Translations under genes and position numbers: made by a program
Shown: one piece after another, positions 7,307 to 13,560 of the stretch
Layout of the letters: each line of letters starts with the position of its first letter
How positions within the stretch are numbered: position 1 is the first letter of the stretch
NCBI GenBank assembly: GCA_021772875.1
Contig: JAJFLD010000171.1
Span: 1-13,560, forward strand
Reading direction: 5' to 3'
DNA from: Ghiorsea sp.
GTDB lineage: Bacteria > Pseudomonadota > Zetaproteobacteria > Mariprofundales > Mariprofundaceae
DNA: 13,560 bases
Notes under the pieces: generated by a model
What the model was told of the DNA's origin: nothing
Database searches by the model: none
What the model saw: only the letters and a program-made list of their open reading frames with translations

Positions 7307-7387
7307 ACCATATAGTATCCTTAGAAGCTAAAAATTTAACTCGACATTGTAGTGTTGTCTACAGTTGTATGTTTTTACTGTTTAGAG

Positions 7388-9235
7388 TCATTGTTGTACG
7401 GGATTGTTTTGATGTAAAACCATTTGTGCACGCTGTAAGTTTTGTTGAACCATATCAAAATCAGGATAGATATCTAAAGCTTGTTGGAAAGTAGTTACAG
7501 CTTTTTGGTATTGTCCACTGACCATATAAGCTGCCCCTAACATATTGAGTGCAGGGGGATTGTATGGGTAAAACTTGACGAATTCTTCAAAATAGCGGGC
7601 ACTTTCTTTATAATCCTTTTGCCTATAGGCCACTTGTCCCATGCCAAATACAGCGCGAAAATTTTCTTTATCCCAAGCATATGCTTTTTGATAGTAACTT
7701 GCTTCGGAAGCTGGATATCGCGCATCAGCCATGGCTTGACCAGTGTACCACTCTGAAACAATCCAGCGTGTTGGCCAAATACTTAAAGCAATGATTGCAA
7801 TACACGCGAAACTTGCGGCAAGGCGAGAGTTGAGTGATAAAAACTTAGATTTCTCTTGATGGGGAAGTGAGCCCCACCATGTTCCGGCAAGCAAGGCAAA
7901 AACAAACATGCTTGCAGGGTTGAAAAAAACATGGTTAAACATTGCATCAAAGATAACGGCTGTGATAGCAGCAAGCCCTGATACATGCCAGCCCTGCCAT
8001 GTTTTCCAGCTTAACAGGAATAAGCGATACCAAAAGTAGAGCAATAAACTCATGAACAACACAACTGCAATCAAGCCGTTTTGTGAAGCGATTTGCAGCA
8101 CTACATTATGTGGGTTGGTTGTAAATGTTCGAGCACTGCTTAAAGCATCACGGAAGTCGGGGTAGCGGTTGCTGTAATTGGGATATACCCAAGCAAAATT
8201 GCCAGTACCTTGTCCCATGAGTGGGGCATCCAGCGTCATGGCTGTTGTGGAAGCAAAAATACTTGTCCGTTCACCTAATAAAGGTGATAGCTCCACCCAT
8301 AAATCAACCCATGGTGGTTGTAGGGCATTGGGTGTGAGTATGATTTTACCTTTGCCTGTTGCTGCTTGTCCGGCGGTTGCTGATACACGTGCTAAATCAC
8401 GGTAGTGATAAGGCAATGTCGAATATACGAGAGCTGATGTTATCAGTGCACTGAACACAAGCGTGGCGGGTAAGATGTATTGTTTTTTATGTCCGAATAG
8501 TTGCCAGTTTTTATAATGTTTAAGAGTTACGATGACAACTGCAAGCATGGCAAGTACTAAGCCGCCAAGTGCGCCACGTGAGCTGGCAACAAGCAAAATG
8601 GTGGCGAGTGTTGTCACAGAAAACCAATTAAGTACGCGTAAAATGGGATGAGCTTTTGCCGCTAGAGCCCAAATGAGCAGAGGCAAAAGTATGATAAGCA
8701 CATCACCTGTAAAGTTGATGTGTCCAATGGGTGAAAAAAGAACGGCAATATTATAATTGGGTTTGCTGTAATCTTCAAAATAGCTTATCCAGTAACGGAT
8801 TGAGAAGATAAATGTGCCAATTGAAACACTCCAAACAAGAGCGTTCTTCCAATGCCTATCATGTCTTGTGGCCCAAATAGATAGTGCTAAAATAAGTATA
8901 CAAAAAAACCAAAAGGCAAAACGAATAAACCCTTCGGTTTGATTCGGGCCAATAAAAATACCGTAGGCTAGAATCACTGTGAAGGCACTAAGAAGAAGCT
9001 GGGGTATGCTTGGTTTTTTAATAGTCAAGGCAGATGTGCTTTTGAACCAAAGCCATGCCGTAGCAATGGAAAGCCATAAGGCACACACAATCAATGCAGC
9101 CCATTTAGGCTCTTCATTGGGTGCGATAAAGGGGAAAATACGAAGGTTAATCATAAAGGGAAAAATGAGCAGTGGTACAATCAGTGCCAACCAATGGGAC
9201 GGAAGAGAAGTGAGCGTGCTGCGTTTATTCACCAT
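7388..9235 (-). CDS. O-antigen-ligase/Wzy-like membrane protein with C-terminal TPRs
   Basis: The 615-residue protein has about a dozen hydrophobic segments between residues 15 and 490. The large periplasmic loop region (about 270-375) contains GQGTGNFAWVYPNYS (341-355) and NPHNVVLQIASQNG (374-387), where His376 fits the conserved ligase histidine. SSRGALGG (218-225) supplies the conserved arginine. This is the Wzy_C family of glycan ligases and polymerases. The last 90 residues (about 525-605) hold two TPR units, such as AVFGMGQVAYRQKDYKESARY and PALNMLGAAYMVSGQYQKA. It could be WaaL, joining O-antigen to lipid A core, or an O-oligosaccharyltransferase for pilin or other proteins; TPR-bearing members are less well understood. 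It starts 23 bases after the THUMP methyltransferase stop. An AGG lies before the ATG, a weak ribosome site. Confidence 0.87.
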   Translation of the reverse strand: MVNKRSTLTSLPSHWLALIVPLLIFPFMINLRIFPFIAPNEEPKWAALIVCALWLSIATAWLWFKSTSALTIKKPSIPQLLLSAFTVILAYGIFIGPNQTEGFIRFAFWFFCILILALSIWATRHDRHWKNALVWSVSIGTFIFSIRYWISYFEDYSKPNYNIAVLFSPIGHINFTGDVLIILLPLLIWALAAKAHPILRVLNWFSVTTLATILLVASSRGALGGLVLAMLAVVIVTLKHYKNWQLFGHKKQYILPATLVFSALITSALVYSTLPYHYRDLARVSATAGQAATGKGKIILTPNALQPPWVDLWVELSPLLGERTSIFASTTAMTLDAPLMGQGTGNFAWVYPNYSNRYPDFRDALSSARTFTTNPHNVVLQIASQNGLIAVVLFMSLLLYFWYRLFLLSWKTWQGWHVSGLAAITAVIFDAMFNHVFFNPASMFVFALLAGTWWGSLPHQEKSKFLSLNSRLAASFACIAIIALSIWPTRWIVSEWYTGQAMADARYPASEASYYQKAYAWDKENFRAVFGMGQVAYRQKDYKESARYFEEFVKFYPYNPPALNMLGAAYMVSGQYQKAVTTFQQALDIYPDFDMVQQNLQRAQMVLHQNNPVQQ

Positions 9236-9258
9236 ATATTGTTACCTGTTTTAAACCT

Positions 9259-10380
9259 TTAGATTTCTAAAAGCATGACTTCTGAACCGCCATGCATCAC
9301 CTTTAAACGCCTTTTGATACTTACTTTAAGTGCCCGTTCATGGTCTTGATCTGGGCAAATGATGACAGTTCTCCACAAGGGATCATCAACAAATTGATGG
9401 CGAAGCATTTCTCCAAGATCCACCCAAAGTGATAACACTTTTTGTGGCTCGCCGATGCGGTTGCCATAGGGAGGGTTAAGTATGAGCACACCACCAACTT
9501 CAGTTTGTGGCTTATCAAGTTGGTGTATGTCGAGCTGTTGCAGCTTGATCAAGTTTGAAACTTGTGCACGTTGACTATTTTTTTGACAAATTTGTACGGC
9601 AGTTTCGTTGTAATCAGAGGCAAAGATGTCTAAGCTGACTTCTCTTGCCATGTTTTGACAACGTTGTCGTACTTTTTGGAAGTCTTTGTCATGAAATGAG
9701 GGATAATGCAAAAAAGAAAAATCATGGTGAAGGTTGGGTGCTATGTGTGCACCTATCAAAGCAGCTTCAATGGCAAAAGTGCCAGAGCCACACATGGGTA
9801 CGAGTAAGGTTTGTTCAGCTTGCCAACCTACCCATTGCAACATAGCGGCAGCTAATGTTTCACGCAAAGGCGCTTTGCCTGATTCAAGGCGATAACCACG
9901 CCTATCTAAACGCTCTCCTGATGTGTCCAAGCTTAGTGTGCCGCGATTATTATCGATATGGATGTGTAATGTTTGTGTATGTTTTTCTGCATCGGCATCG
10001 CCAATCTTGGGCAGGCATTTTTTGATTGTTTCTTTTGCAAAGGCGGCAATGTCATCAGAATGGTTTAAGCGTGAATGTTTGCTATGCACTTCAACTTCAA
10101 GGTTGGTGTGTTCATCCAAAAACAAATGCCAAGCTACTTTTTCAAGGTCATACCTTAAACCTTCTAAGGTCATGCTGCGAAAAGTGCGTAACCGCATTAA
10201 AATTCTCGTGATGGTGCGTGCTCTAAGGTTAGCACGATAAAGAAGCTGCAAGGTGCCTGAAAAATGAATGCCACCATGAGCAACTTCAAGCTCATGGGCA
10301 GATAACATTTCCAGCTCTGCTGCGGCTATTTTTTCAAGCCCAGGTAATACGACTGCGTAAAATTTGTGTTGTTTTGCCAT
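9259..10380 (-). CDS. THUMP-domain class I rRNA (guanine-N2-)methyltransferase, RlmL N-half-like
   Basis: The 373-residue protein has the THUMP RNA-binding domain in the first 160 residues and a Rossmann methyltransferase domain after it. The motifs are those of the RlmL/Trm11/YpsC group: KAPLRETLAAAML (169-181), PMCGSGTFAIEAALIG (195-210), ASDYNETAV with the SAM-ribose acid (254-262), and the catalytic LNPPYGNRIGE (301-311). This is the length of the stand-alone enzyme related to the N-terminal half of E. coli RlmL, which makes m2G2445 in 23S rRNA; the second (RlmK) half is absent. The gene starts 9 bases after the YihY-like stop and has no obvious ribosome site, so it is probably coupled to that gene. 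The exact target base is inferred from family. Confidence 0.9.
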   Translation of the reverse strand: MAKQHKFYAVVLPGLEKIAAAELEMLSAHELEVAHGGIHFSGTLQLLYRANLRARTITRILMRLRTFRSMTLEGLRYDLEKVAWHLFLDEHTNLEVEVHSKHSRLNHSDDIAAFAKETIKKCLPKIGDADAEKHTQTLHIHIDNNRGTLSLDTSGERLDRRGYRLESGKAPLRETLAAAMLQWVGWQAEQTLLVPMCGSGTFAIEAALIGAHIAPNLHHDFSFLHYPSFHDKDFQKVRQRCQNMAREVSLDIFASDYNETAVQICQKNSQRAQVSNLIKLQQLDIHQLDKPQTEVGGVLILNPPYGNRIGEPQKVLSLWVDLGEMLRHQFVDDPLWRTVIICPDQDHERALKVSIKRRLKVMHGGSEVMLLEI

Positions 10381-10389
10381 GTTCGAATA

Positions 10390-11211
10390 CTAACTGAGAT
10401 ATTTGGAGCTGTCGTTATTTGGCTTGGGAAGGGCTTGTAAAGTGATAGATAATGAAGCGCCCCACAGCACGATAACCCAAGAAATAAAAACCCAAAGCAT
10501 AAAAATAGGCAAAGTAGCCAACGCGCCATAAAGTTTTTCATAGATTGCAAATTCAGTGATGTAGATGGTAAATAACCATTTACTTACTTCAAATAAAAGC
10601 CCTGCAATTGCTGCTGCAAGGCTGGCATTTTTAAAACGTACGCGAGTGTTGGGAACAAAATAATAGAGTAGAAACAAGGCTGTGGAAGAAATGAGCCACG
10701 GAAGAAGGTGTGATAAATTGGATACATGGTGGCTAAAGGAGCTCAGATACGGCAATGAGCTAAACCATGTTGAGAGGGTGATGGATAACATGATGAGCAA
10801 AGGAGCAAATAACCACAGTATGATGTGGCCAGGGATACGTAAGGCAAGTTTTCTTGGCGTTTTAACCTGCCAAAGATGATTAAGGGCGCGTTCTACGCCT
10901 ATAGATAACCAGACGGCCGAAAAGAAAATAATAATCATGCTTAATACTGAAAAGGATTTAATGTTACGCGTGGTTTGCATTAAATATGTTTCAACTTGTC
11001 CGCGGCTAGTGGGTAATAGCTGTACTAAAAGTTGTTCACGTAGGCTTTCAAACATAGAAGAAAAGAAATCCGTTTGCATGGAGATAAAGAACAGAAGCAG
11101 AGTGATAGGGACAACGGAAAGCAGAGTGCTATAACTTAATGCCGATGCAAACTGTGCGCCTTGGGCATGTTGGAAATGTTTATTGGTGCGTAGAAGTATA
11201 CCTAAAATCAC
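10390..11211 (-). CDS. YihY/BrkB-family inner membrane protein
   Basis: The 273-residue protein has about six membrane segments and the family signatures: ALSYSTLLSVVP (24-35), WLSIGVERALNHLWQV (101-116), YFVPNTRVRFKNASLAAAI (184-202), FEVSKWLFTIYITEFAIYEKLYG (207-229), and LPIFMLWVFISWVIVLWGA near the end. Older annotations call this family ribonuclease BN, but the nuclease activity belongs to another protein and the role here is unknown, possibly transport. The start is a GTG with AAAGG 9 bases before it; the frame is open further upstream but holds no better start before a stop codon. The cyclase gene ends 42 bases upstream and the THUMP methyltransferase begins 9 bases downstream. Confidence 0.9.
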   Translation of the reverse strand: MILGILLRTNKHFQHAQGAQFASALSYSTLLSVVPITLLLFFISMQTDFFSSMFESLREQLLVQLLPTSRGQVETYLMQTTRNIKSFSVLSMIIIFFSAVWLSIGVERALNHLWQVKTPRKLALRIPGHIILWLFAPLLIMLSITLSTWFSSLPYLSSFSHHVSNLSHLLPWLISSTALFLLYYFVPNTRVRFKNASLAAAIAGLLFEVSKWLFTIYITEFAIYEKLYGALATLPIFMLWVFISWVIVLWGASLSITLQALPKPNNDSSKYLS

Positions 11212-11253
11212 GACTAAAACCTTTTGTGTTGAAGTCGGGGTGATCCGTGAGCT

Positions 11254-11904
11254 TTATGAGCAAATAGCGTAAATGCGTATAGCTTCGCGTTTACCTTTAA
11301 ATAAAGCGCGTTCGACAAAAGCGAAGTGTTCGTGAATTTCATTACCGTGTAGTGTATCAATAAAATTTTGCGTCATCAATGCTTTGAAAGGCTCGGCAAT
11401 ACCACAAAGGCGTGCGGCAGTATTCACAGTATCCCCAATCACAGTGAACTCACGCCGAGTATCATCACCGAGCAAACCAAAGAGAACAGGTCCATCGTTT
11501 AGGCCAAAACCAACATGGCAGGGTAGATATACAGGGTTATCATCCAGTGCTTTAAGTGCTAATAGTAGCTGTTGCACACAATGAAAGGCGCGATTGCTTC
11601 GGTCATCACCGGAAAAACAAGCAAGCAAACCATCACCCAGGAATTTATTAACGCTACCACCAAATTGGTGAATCAAGTTGCTTTGTAATGCAAGGCTAGC
11701 ATTGATCGTTTCATATACTTCATGCGGATCATATTGCTCACTTAAAGCTGTGAAACCACGCATATCACTGAAGACAACAGTCATGTCCTGCTCAAAAGCC
11801 AGATCGCGTGGCAGTGCCCCGACATGATTTTTAACCATTTCAACAGTTTCTTTGGGTAAGAAGCTGGTGAGCGAGTTATTGTCGATAAGGCTATTGGTTG
11901 TCAT
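11254..11904 (-). CDS. Stand-alone class III adenylate cyclase domain protein
   Basis: From the ATG at 11904 the protein has 216 residues: a helical lead-in of about 40 residues and a complete class III nucleotidyl cyclase domain. All catalytic positions appear present: metal-binding Asp47 (VVFSDMRGFTALS) and Asp91 (KFLGDG), Lys87 and Thr154 as the adenine-selecting pair (FTVIGDTVN), and Asn161 and Arg165 (NTAAR) for the transition state. It should therefore make cyclic AMP, probably as a homodimer. It has no sensor, HAMP or membrane domain, although the lead-in (SFLPKETVEMV) resembles the sequence that usually follows such domains. The frame is open from a TTG at 11910, two codons earlier, but ATG is preferred; neither has a strong ribosome site. 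A perfect inverted repeat lies just upstream. Confidence 0.88.
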   Translation of the reverse strand: MTTNSLIDNNSLTSFLPKETVEMVKNHVGALPRDLAFEQDMTVVFSDMRGFTALSEQYDPHEVYETINASLALQSNLIHQFGGSVNKFLGDGLLACFSGDDRSNRAFHCVQQLLLALKALDDNPVYLPCHVGFGLNDGPVLFGLLGDDTRREFTVIGDTVNTAARLCGIAEPFKALMTQNFIDTLHGNEIHEHFAFVERALFKGKREAIRIYAICS

Positions 11905-11923
11905 GGTCAATAAGGATTGGATT

Positions 11924-11940
11924 TATCATAATACATGATA
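11924..11940. repeat. Perfect inverted repeat upstream of the cyclase gene
   Basis: TATCAT and ATGATA are a perfect 6-base inverted repeat with a 5-base spacer, 19 bases before the cyclase ATG. It could be an operator for a dimeric regulator; the minus-strand TATGAT within it also resembles a -10 box, although no good -35 is spaced to it. Confidence 0.35.
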
Positions 11941-11987
11941 CAAGCAAAAAAGGAGCCAAAGCCTTGTCACGCTCTTGATGTGAATGC

Positions 11988-12015
11988 TTGATACTCTAAG
12001 ACAAGACGTTAAAGT
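11988..12015 (+). promoter_or_regulatory. Candidate promoter for tRNA-Ser
   Basis: TTGATA (11988-11993) and TAAAGT (12010-12015) are 16 bases apart. Transcription would start near 12022, about 19 bases before the mature tRNA. The -35 is good and the -10 only fair. The rest of the 136-base gap between the cyclase start and the tRNA shows no other gene. Confidence 0.4.
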
Positions 12016-12040
12016 GCCGCAAGTTTTGATTTAGAGCTTG

Positions 12041-12130
12041 GGAGAGATGTCTGAGTGGCCGAAAGAGCACGCTTGGAAAGCGTGTGTACTTGAAAAAGTA
12101 CCGAGGGTTCGAATCCCTCTCTCTCCGCCA
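12041..12130 (+). tRNA. tRNA-Ser (anticodon GGA)
   Basis: This is a 90-base class II tRNA with encoded CCA. The acceptor arms GGAGAGA (12041-12047) and TCTCTCC (12120-12126) pair fully, with discriminator G and then CCA. The anticodon stem CACGC/GCGTG encloses the loop TTGGAAA, so the anticodon is GGA (12075-12077), reading UCC and UCU. The long variable arm (GTACTT/AAGTAC) confirms serine. The T arm is GAGGG-TTCGAAT-CCCTC. It lies about 80 bases before the SRP RNA gene on the same strand and may share its transcript. Confidence 0.97.
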
Positions 12131-12208
12131 GATGTTTTGAGCCTAGCATTTGAGTTTGATAGAGCTCATTTTAAGTTTTCACGCGTTGTTAAAAAGCGTG
12201 ACACCGAT

Positions 12209-12321
12209 TGTCACTTGGGTCGGGCCTCGCACGGAGAGTCTTTGTGAACCCCGTCAGGTCCGGAAGGAAGCAGCGGCAGCGAAGTGCTTTCGCGTTGCGA
12301 ACCAGTCCGATTCAAGTGGCA
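12209..12321 (+). ncRNA. ffs: 4.5S signal recognition particle RNA (bacterial small type)
   Basis: The universally conserved apical hairpin is present (GTCAGGTCCGGAAGGAAGCAGC in two parts: GTCAGGTCC from 12253, then GGAAGGAAGCAGC to 12273), with the GGAA tetraloop at 12262-12265 and the asymmetric loop that binds Ffh. The ends pair as a long helix: CACTTG (12212-12217) with CAAGTG (12313-12318), then GGTCGGGC with GTCCGATT including G-U pairs, and further in CGC with GCG. The length of about 110 bases fits the small proteobacterial form that lacks an Alu domain. The RNA and Ffh target nascent membrane proteins to the translocon. The mature ends are inferred from pairing and may differ by several bases. 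A U-run follows. Confidence 0.95.
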
Positions 12322-12335
12322 TCTTTTTTATTTTT
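12312..12335 (+). terminator. SRP RNA terminator U-run
   Basis: The closing helix of the SRP RNA is followed directly by T6-A-T5 (12324-12335), so the RNA's own terminal stem can serve as the terminator hairpin. The stop codon of the convergent SPOR gene (12328-12330) lies inside this U-run. Confidence 0.7.
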
Positions 12336-12870
12336 CTGAAGTTACAAAACCTTTAATATTATCTTGGCGCTGGATATGTTTTTTGAGTTTGTCGGCATCA
12401 TTTCTGGTGATAACAGGGCCAACCCACACAGCATAGCTATTGGCTTTTGGAAAAATTTTAGCATATTTATATTTGGCCTTCATTTTTTCAAGCATTAATC
12501 GTGCAAGTTCAGCTTGTTTGAAAGCACCAACTTGTACGAATAAATTACCCTGACCCATGACAATTTGAGAAGTGTGGTGTGATGTTTTTGTTGCAGGCTT
12601 TGCTACTTCTTTTTCTATTGGTTTGCTGATGGTCTTTTGTTGGTTGGGTATTTCGTCTTTCTGGCGCGGTTGTGTTGTTGTTTCAGGGCGTTGAATCACT
12701 TGGATAGCACTAGACTTTTTTATCTCAGTTGCTTGCTCATCATGTTGAAAGAAAGAGGCCCAAAGAACTACAGCGGTAAGGATAATGGTCGCTATCAAAG
12801 CAAAGATGATTGCGAATTTCAGTTCACCTTTTTTTGCGCTGAAATTTTGTGGCGAAAAAAGCGAAGTCAC
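12328..12870 (-). CDS. SPOR-domain inner membrane protein
   Basis: The 180-residue protein has a short cytoplasmic tail, one membrane segment (about residues 18-41), a low-complexity Lys/Gln/Pro/Thr-rich linker (about 42-105), and a C-terminal SPOR domain (about 108-180; NLFVQVGAFKQAELARLMLEKM, then KIFPKANSYAVWVGPVITRNDADKL in pieces). SPOR domains bind denuded peptidoglycan at division sites, and this architecture is that of FtsN- or DedD-like proteins, though shorter and without enough similarity to name one. The start is GTG; it is the only start in the short open stretch after the response-regulator stop, which is in the same frame three codons before, so translation is probably coupled. 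The stop lies in the SRP RNA terminator. Confidence 0.88.
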   Translation of the reverse strand: MTSLFSPQNFSAKKGELKFAIIFALIATIILTAVVLWASFFQHDEQATEIKKSSAIQVIQRPETTTQPRQKDEIPNQQKTISKPIEKEVAKPATKTSHHTSQIVMGQGNLFVQVGAFKQAELARLMLEKMKAKYKYAKIFPKANSYAVWVGPVITRNDADKLKKHIQRQDNIKGFVTSEK

Positions 12871-12876
12871 AGATGT

Positions 12877-13272
12877 TTATTTACGATTAAGTATGGTCAT
12901 GAATTCTTTGCAAAAGGAATCATACCTGAAGGGTTTGGGTAAAATGTTAAGGGTGCGATCAGGAAAACGTTGGGTAAGGTCTTCGGCATAACCTGTGATA
13001 AATAAAACACGATCAAGTAAATCCGGGTTGACATGAATAAGGCTATTATAAATTTCATCGCCATTGAGCTTAGGTAAACGTACATCAAGAAGAATGACTT
13101 GGTAATTATTGCCATTGCTGCTTAATTCAAATAAACCTTGTACAGGGTCGCTAAAGTTTTTGATATCAAAAGTGATATCTTTGGAGCCTAAAAAACGTTT
13201 CAGAAATGAAATGATAATACCTTGAACAGTATCTTCATCATCAATAGCCAGTACCTTTATTGTTTGAGCCAT
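12877..13272 (-). CDS. Single-domain response regulator (CheY-like receiver)
   Basis: The 131-residue protein is a receiver domain with no output domain. It has the acidic pocket Asp11-Asp12-Glu13 (AIDDED), the phosphorylated Asp63 (ILLDVRLP), the switch Thr93 (FITGYA) and Lys113 (LPKPF), all in normal places, so it should accept phosphate from a histidine kinase. The kinase and target are not in the window. It could act by protein contact, as CheY or Spo0F do. The ATG follows AGGGG at 5 bases. It starts 70 bases after the M23 peptidase stop and ends 6 bases before the SPOR gene start, so the three may form an operon. Confidence 0.92.
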   Translation of the reverse strand: MAQTIKVLAIDDEDTVQGIIISFLKRFLGSKDITFDIKNFSDPVQGLFELSSNGNNYQVILLDVRLPKLNGDEIYNSLIHVNPDLLDRVLFITGYAEDLTQRFPDRTLNILPKPFRYDSFCKEFMTILNRK

Positions 13273-13331
13273 GTGTTCCCCTGTTGTGGTCGCTTAGCTA
13301 GCGTATGGTGCGCCTTCTGCGGACATAAATC

Positions 13332-13343
13332 AAGTCGCGACTT
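13332..13343. repeat. Perfect 12-base palindrome at the end of the M23 gene
   Basis: AAGTCGCGACTT reads the same on both strands and touches the M23 peptidase stop codon. No U-run follows on the minus strand, so it is not a usual terminator; it may be a protein-binding site or chance. Confidence 0.3.
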
Positions 13344-13560
13344 TATTCCATGGGTGCCGAGCTCAACATAGCTTTAGGGTTTATTTTTGCGCCAGAAAAG
13401 TGAACTCCCCAATGTAAATGCGGCCCCGTTGAACGACCCGTAGAACCAACTTCTGCAAATATATCGCCTTGTTTGAGCGTGTCGCCTTCTTCGACCAAAG
13501 CTTTGTGGAGGTGAGCATATACACTTGTTAAACCATCACCATGACCAATGGCAATAAGTG
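13343..13560 (-). CDS. M23 (LytM-type) metallopeptidase, C-terminal part
   Basis: Only the last 72 codons are in the window; the gene continues beyond its right edge. The reading frame gives LIAIGHGDGLTSVYAHLHKA, then VEEGDTLKQGDIFAEVGSTGRS and TGPHLHWGVHFSG, which is the end of the M23 peptidase domain. It includes the AHL histidine and the HLH zinc/catalytic histidines, so the visible part appears catalytically intact. Such enzymes cut peptidoglycan cross-bridges, or act as inactive amidase activators when the histidines are lost, which is not the case here. The TAA stop is at 13343-13345. The SPOR protein two genes on also concerns the cell wall, which suggests related roles. The N-terminal domains cannot be seen. 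Confidence 0.9.
   Translation of the reverse strand, partial: LIAIGHGDGLTSVYAHLHKALVEEGDTLKQGDIFAEVGSTGRSTGPHLHWGVHFSGAKINPKAMLSSAPME

Noticed and set aside
7348..7363. TGTAG-N6-CTACA inverted repeat after the O-antigen-ligase-like gene as a terminator
   Set aside because: The stem is only five pairs and has no U-run on the minus strand.
8178..8405. Plus-strand open frames inside the O-antigen-ligase-like gene
   Set aside because: They are shadows of a well-supported membrane-protein gene on the other strand and have no recognisable domain.
9923..10240. Plus-strand frame of 105 codons inside the THUMP methyltransferase gene
   Set aside because: It lies opposite well-conserved THUMP and methyltransferase sequence and has no ribosome site or domain.
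11905..11910. TTG start for the adenylate cyclase
   Set aside because: An ATG occurs two codons later and neither site has a ribosome sequence that favours TTG.
12038..12247. Open reading frame of 69 codons on the plus strand
   Set aside because: It runs through tRNA-Ser and into the SRP RNA gene, so it is a chance frame in RNA genes.
1..13560. CRISPR array, insertion sequence, prophage or defence system
   Set aside because: No regularly spaced repeats, transposase or integrase motifs, or defence-type domains were seen on either strand.

Overview
The window comes from a Gram-negative bacterium, most likely a proteobacterium. It encodes an inner-core LPS heptosyltransferase, an O-antigen-ligase-type protein, an OmpA-type lipoprotein and a SPOR-domain protein, which together imply an outer membrane with LPS. 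Base composition is moderately AT-rich by eye. The mix of genes would suit an iron-oxidising zetaproteobacterium or a gammaproteobacterium, but this is a weak inference and no marker in the window settles it. Genes are densely packed and look chromosomal. No transposase, integrase, phage gene or CRISPR array was seen.

Layout: (1) 25-2320, minus strand: NfeD-like protein, SPFH/QmcA-like protein and the Mrp/ApbC iron-sulfur carrier ATPase, apparently one operon. (2) 2450-5751, plus strand: WaaC-like heptosyltransferase, DUF3108 exported protein, ICMT-like membrane methyltransferase, and a methyltransferase with an N-terminal zinc-binding knuckle. The first two overlap by 4 bases. (3) 5825-11904, minus strand, listed here in genome order: WaaE-like glycosyltransferase, OmpA-like lipoprotein, O-antigen-ligase-like protein with TPRs, THUMP RNA methyltransferase, YihY-family membrane protein, and a stand-alone class III adenylate cyclase domain. 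(4) 12041-12335, plus strand: tRNA-Ser(GGA), then the 4.5S SRP RNA with a U-run terminator. (5) 12328-13560, minus strand: SPOR-domain protein, single-domain response regulator, and the C-terminal end of an M23 peptidase that runs off the window.

The common theme is the cell envelope. Regions 2 and 3 hold enzymes that would build, methylate and transfer an LPS or other surface glycan. The SPOR protein and the M23 peptidase point to peptidoglycan. The RNA genes and the RNA methyltransferase are housekeeping genes.

I did not find a clearly new defence, mobile or metabolic system. The best leads are modest: interleaved inverted repeats that could form a terminator or a pseudoknot between the OmpA-like and glycosyltransferase genes; an insertion in the SPFH domain; an envelope-glycan methylation operon of unknown product; and a TPR-fused ligase whose acceptor is unknown.
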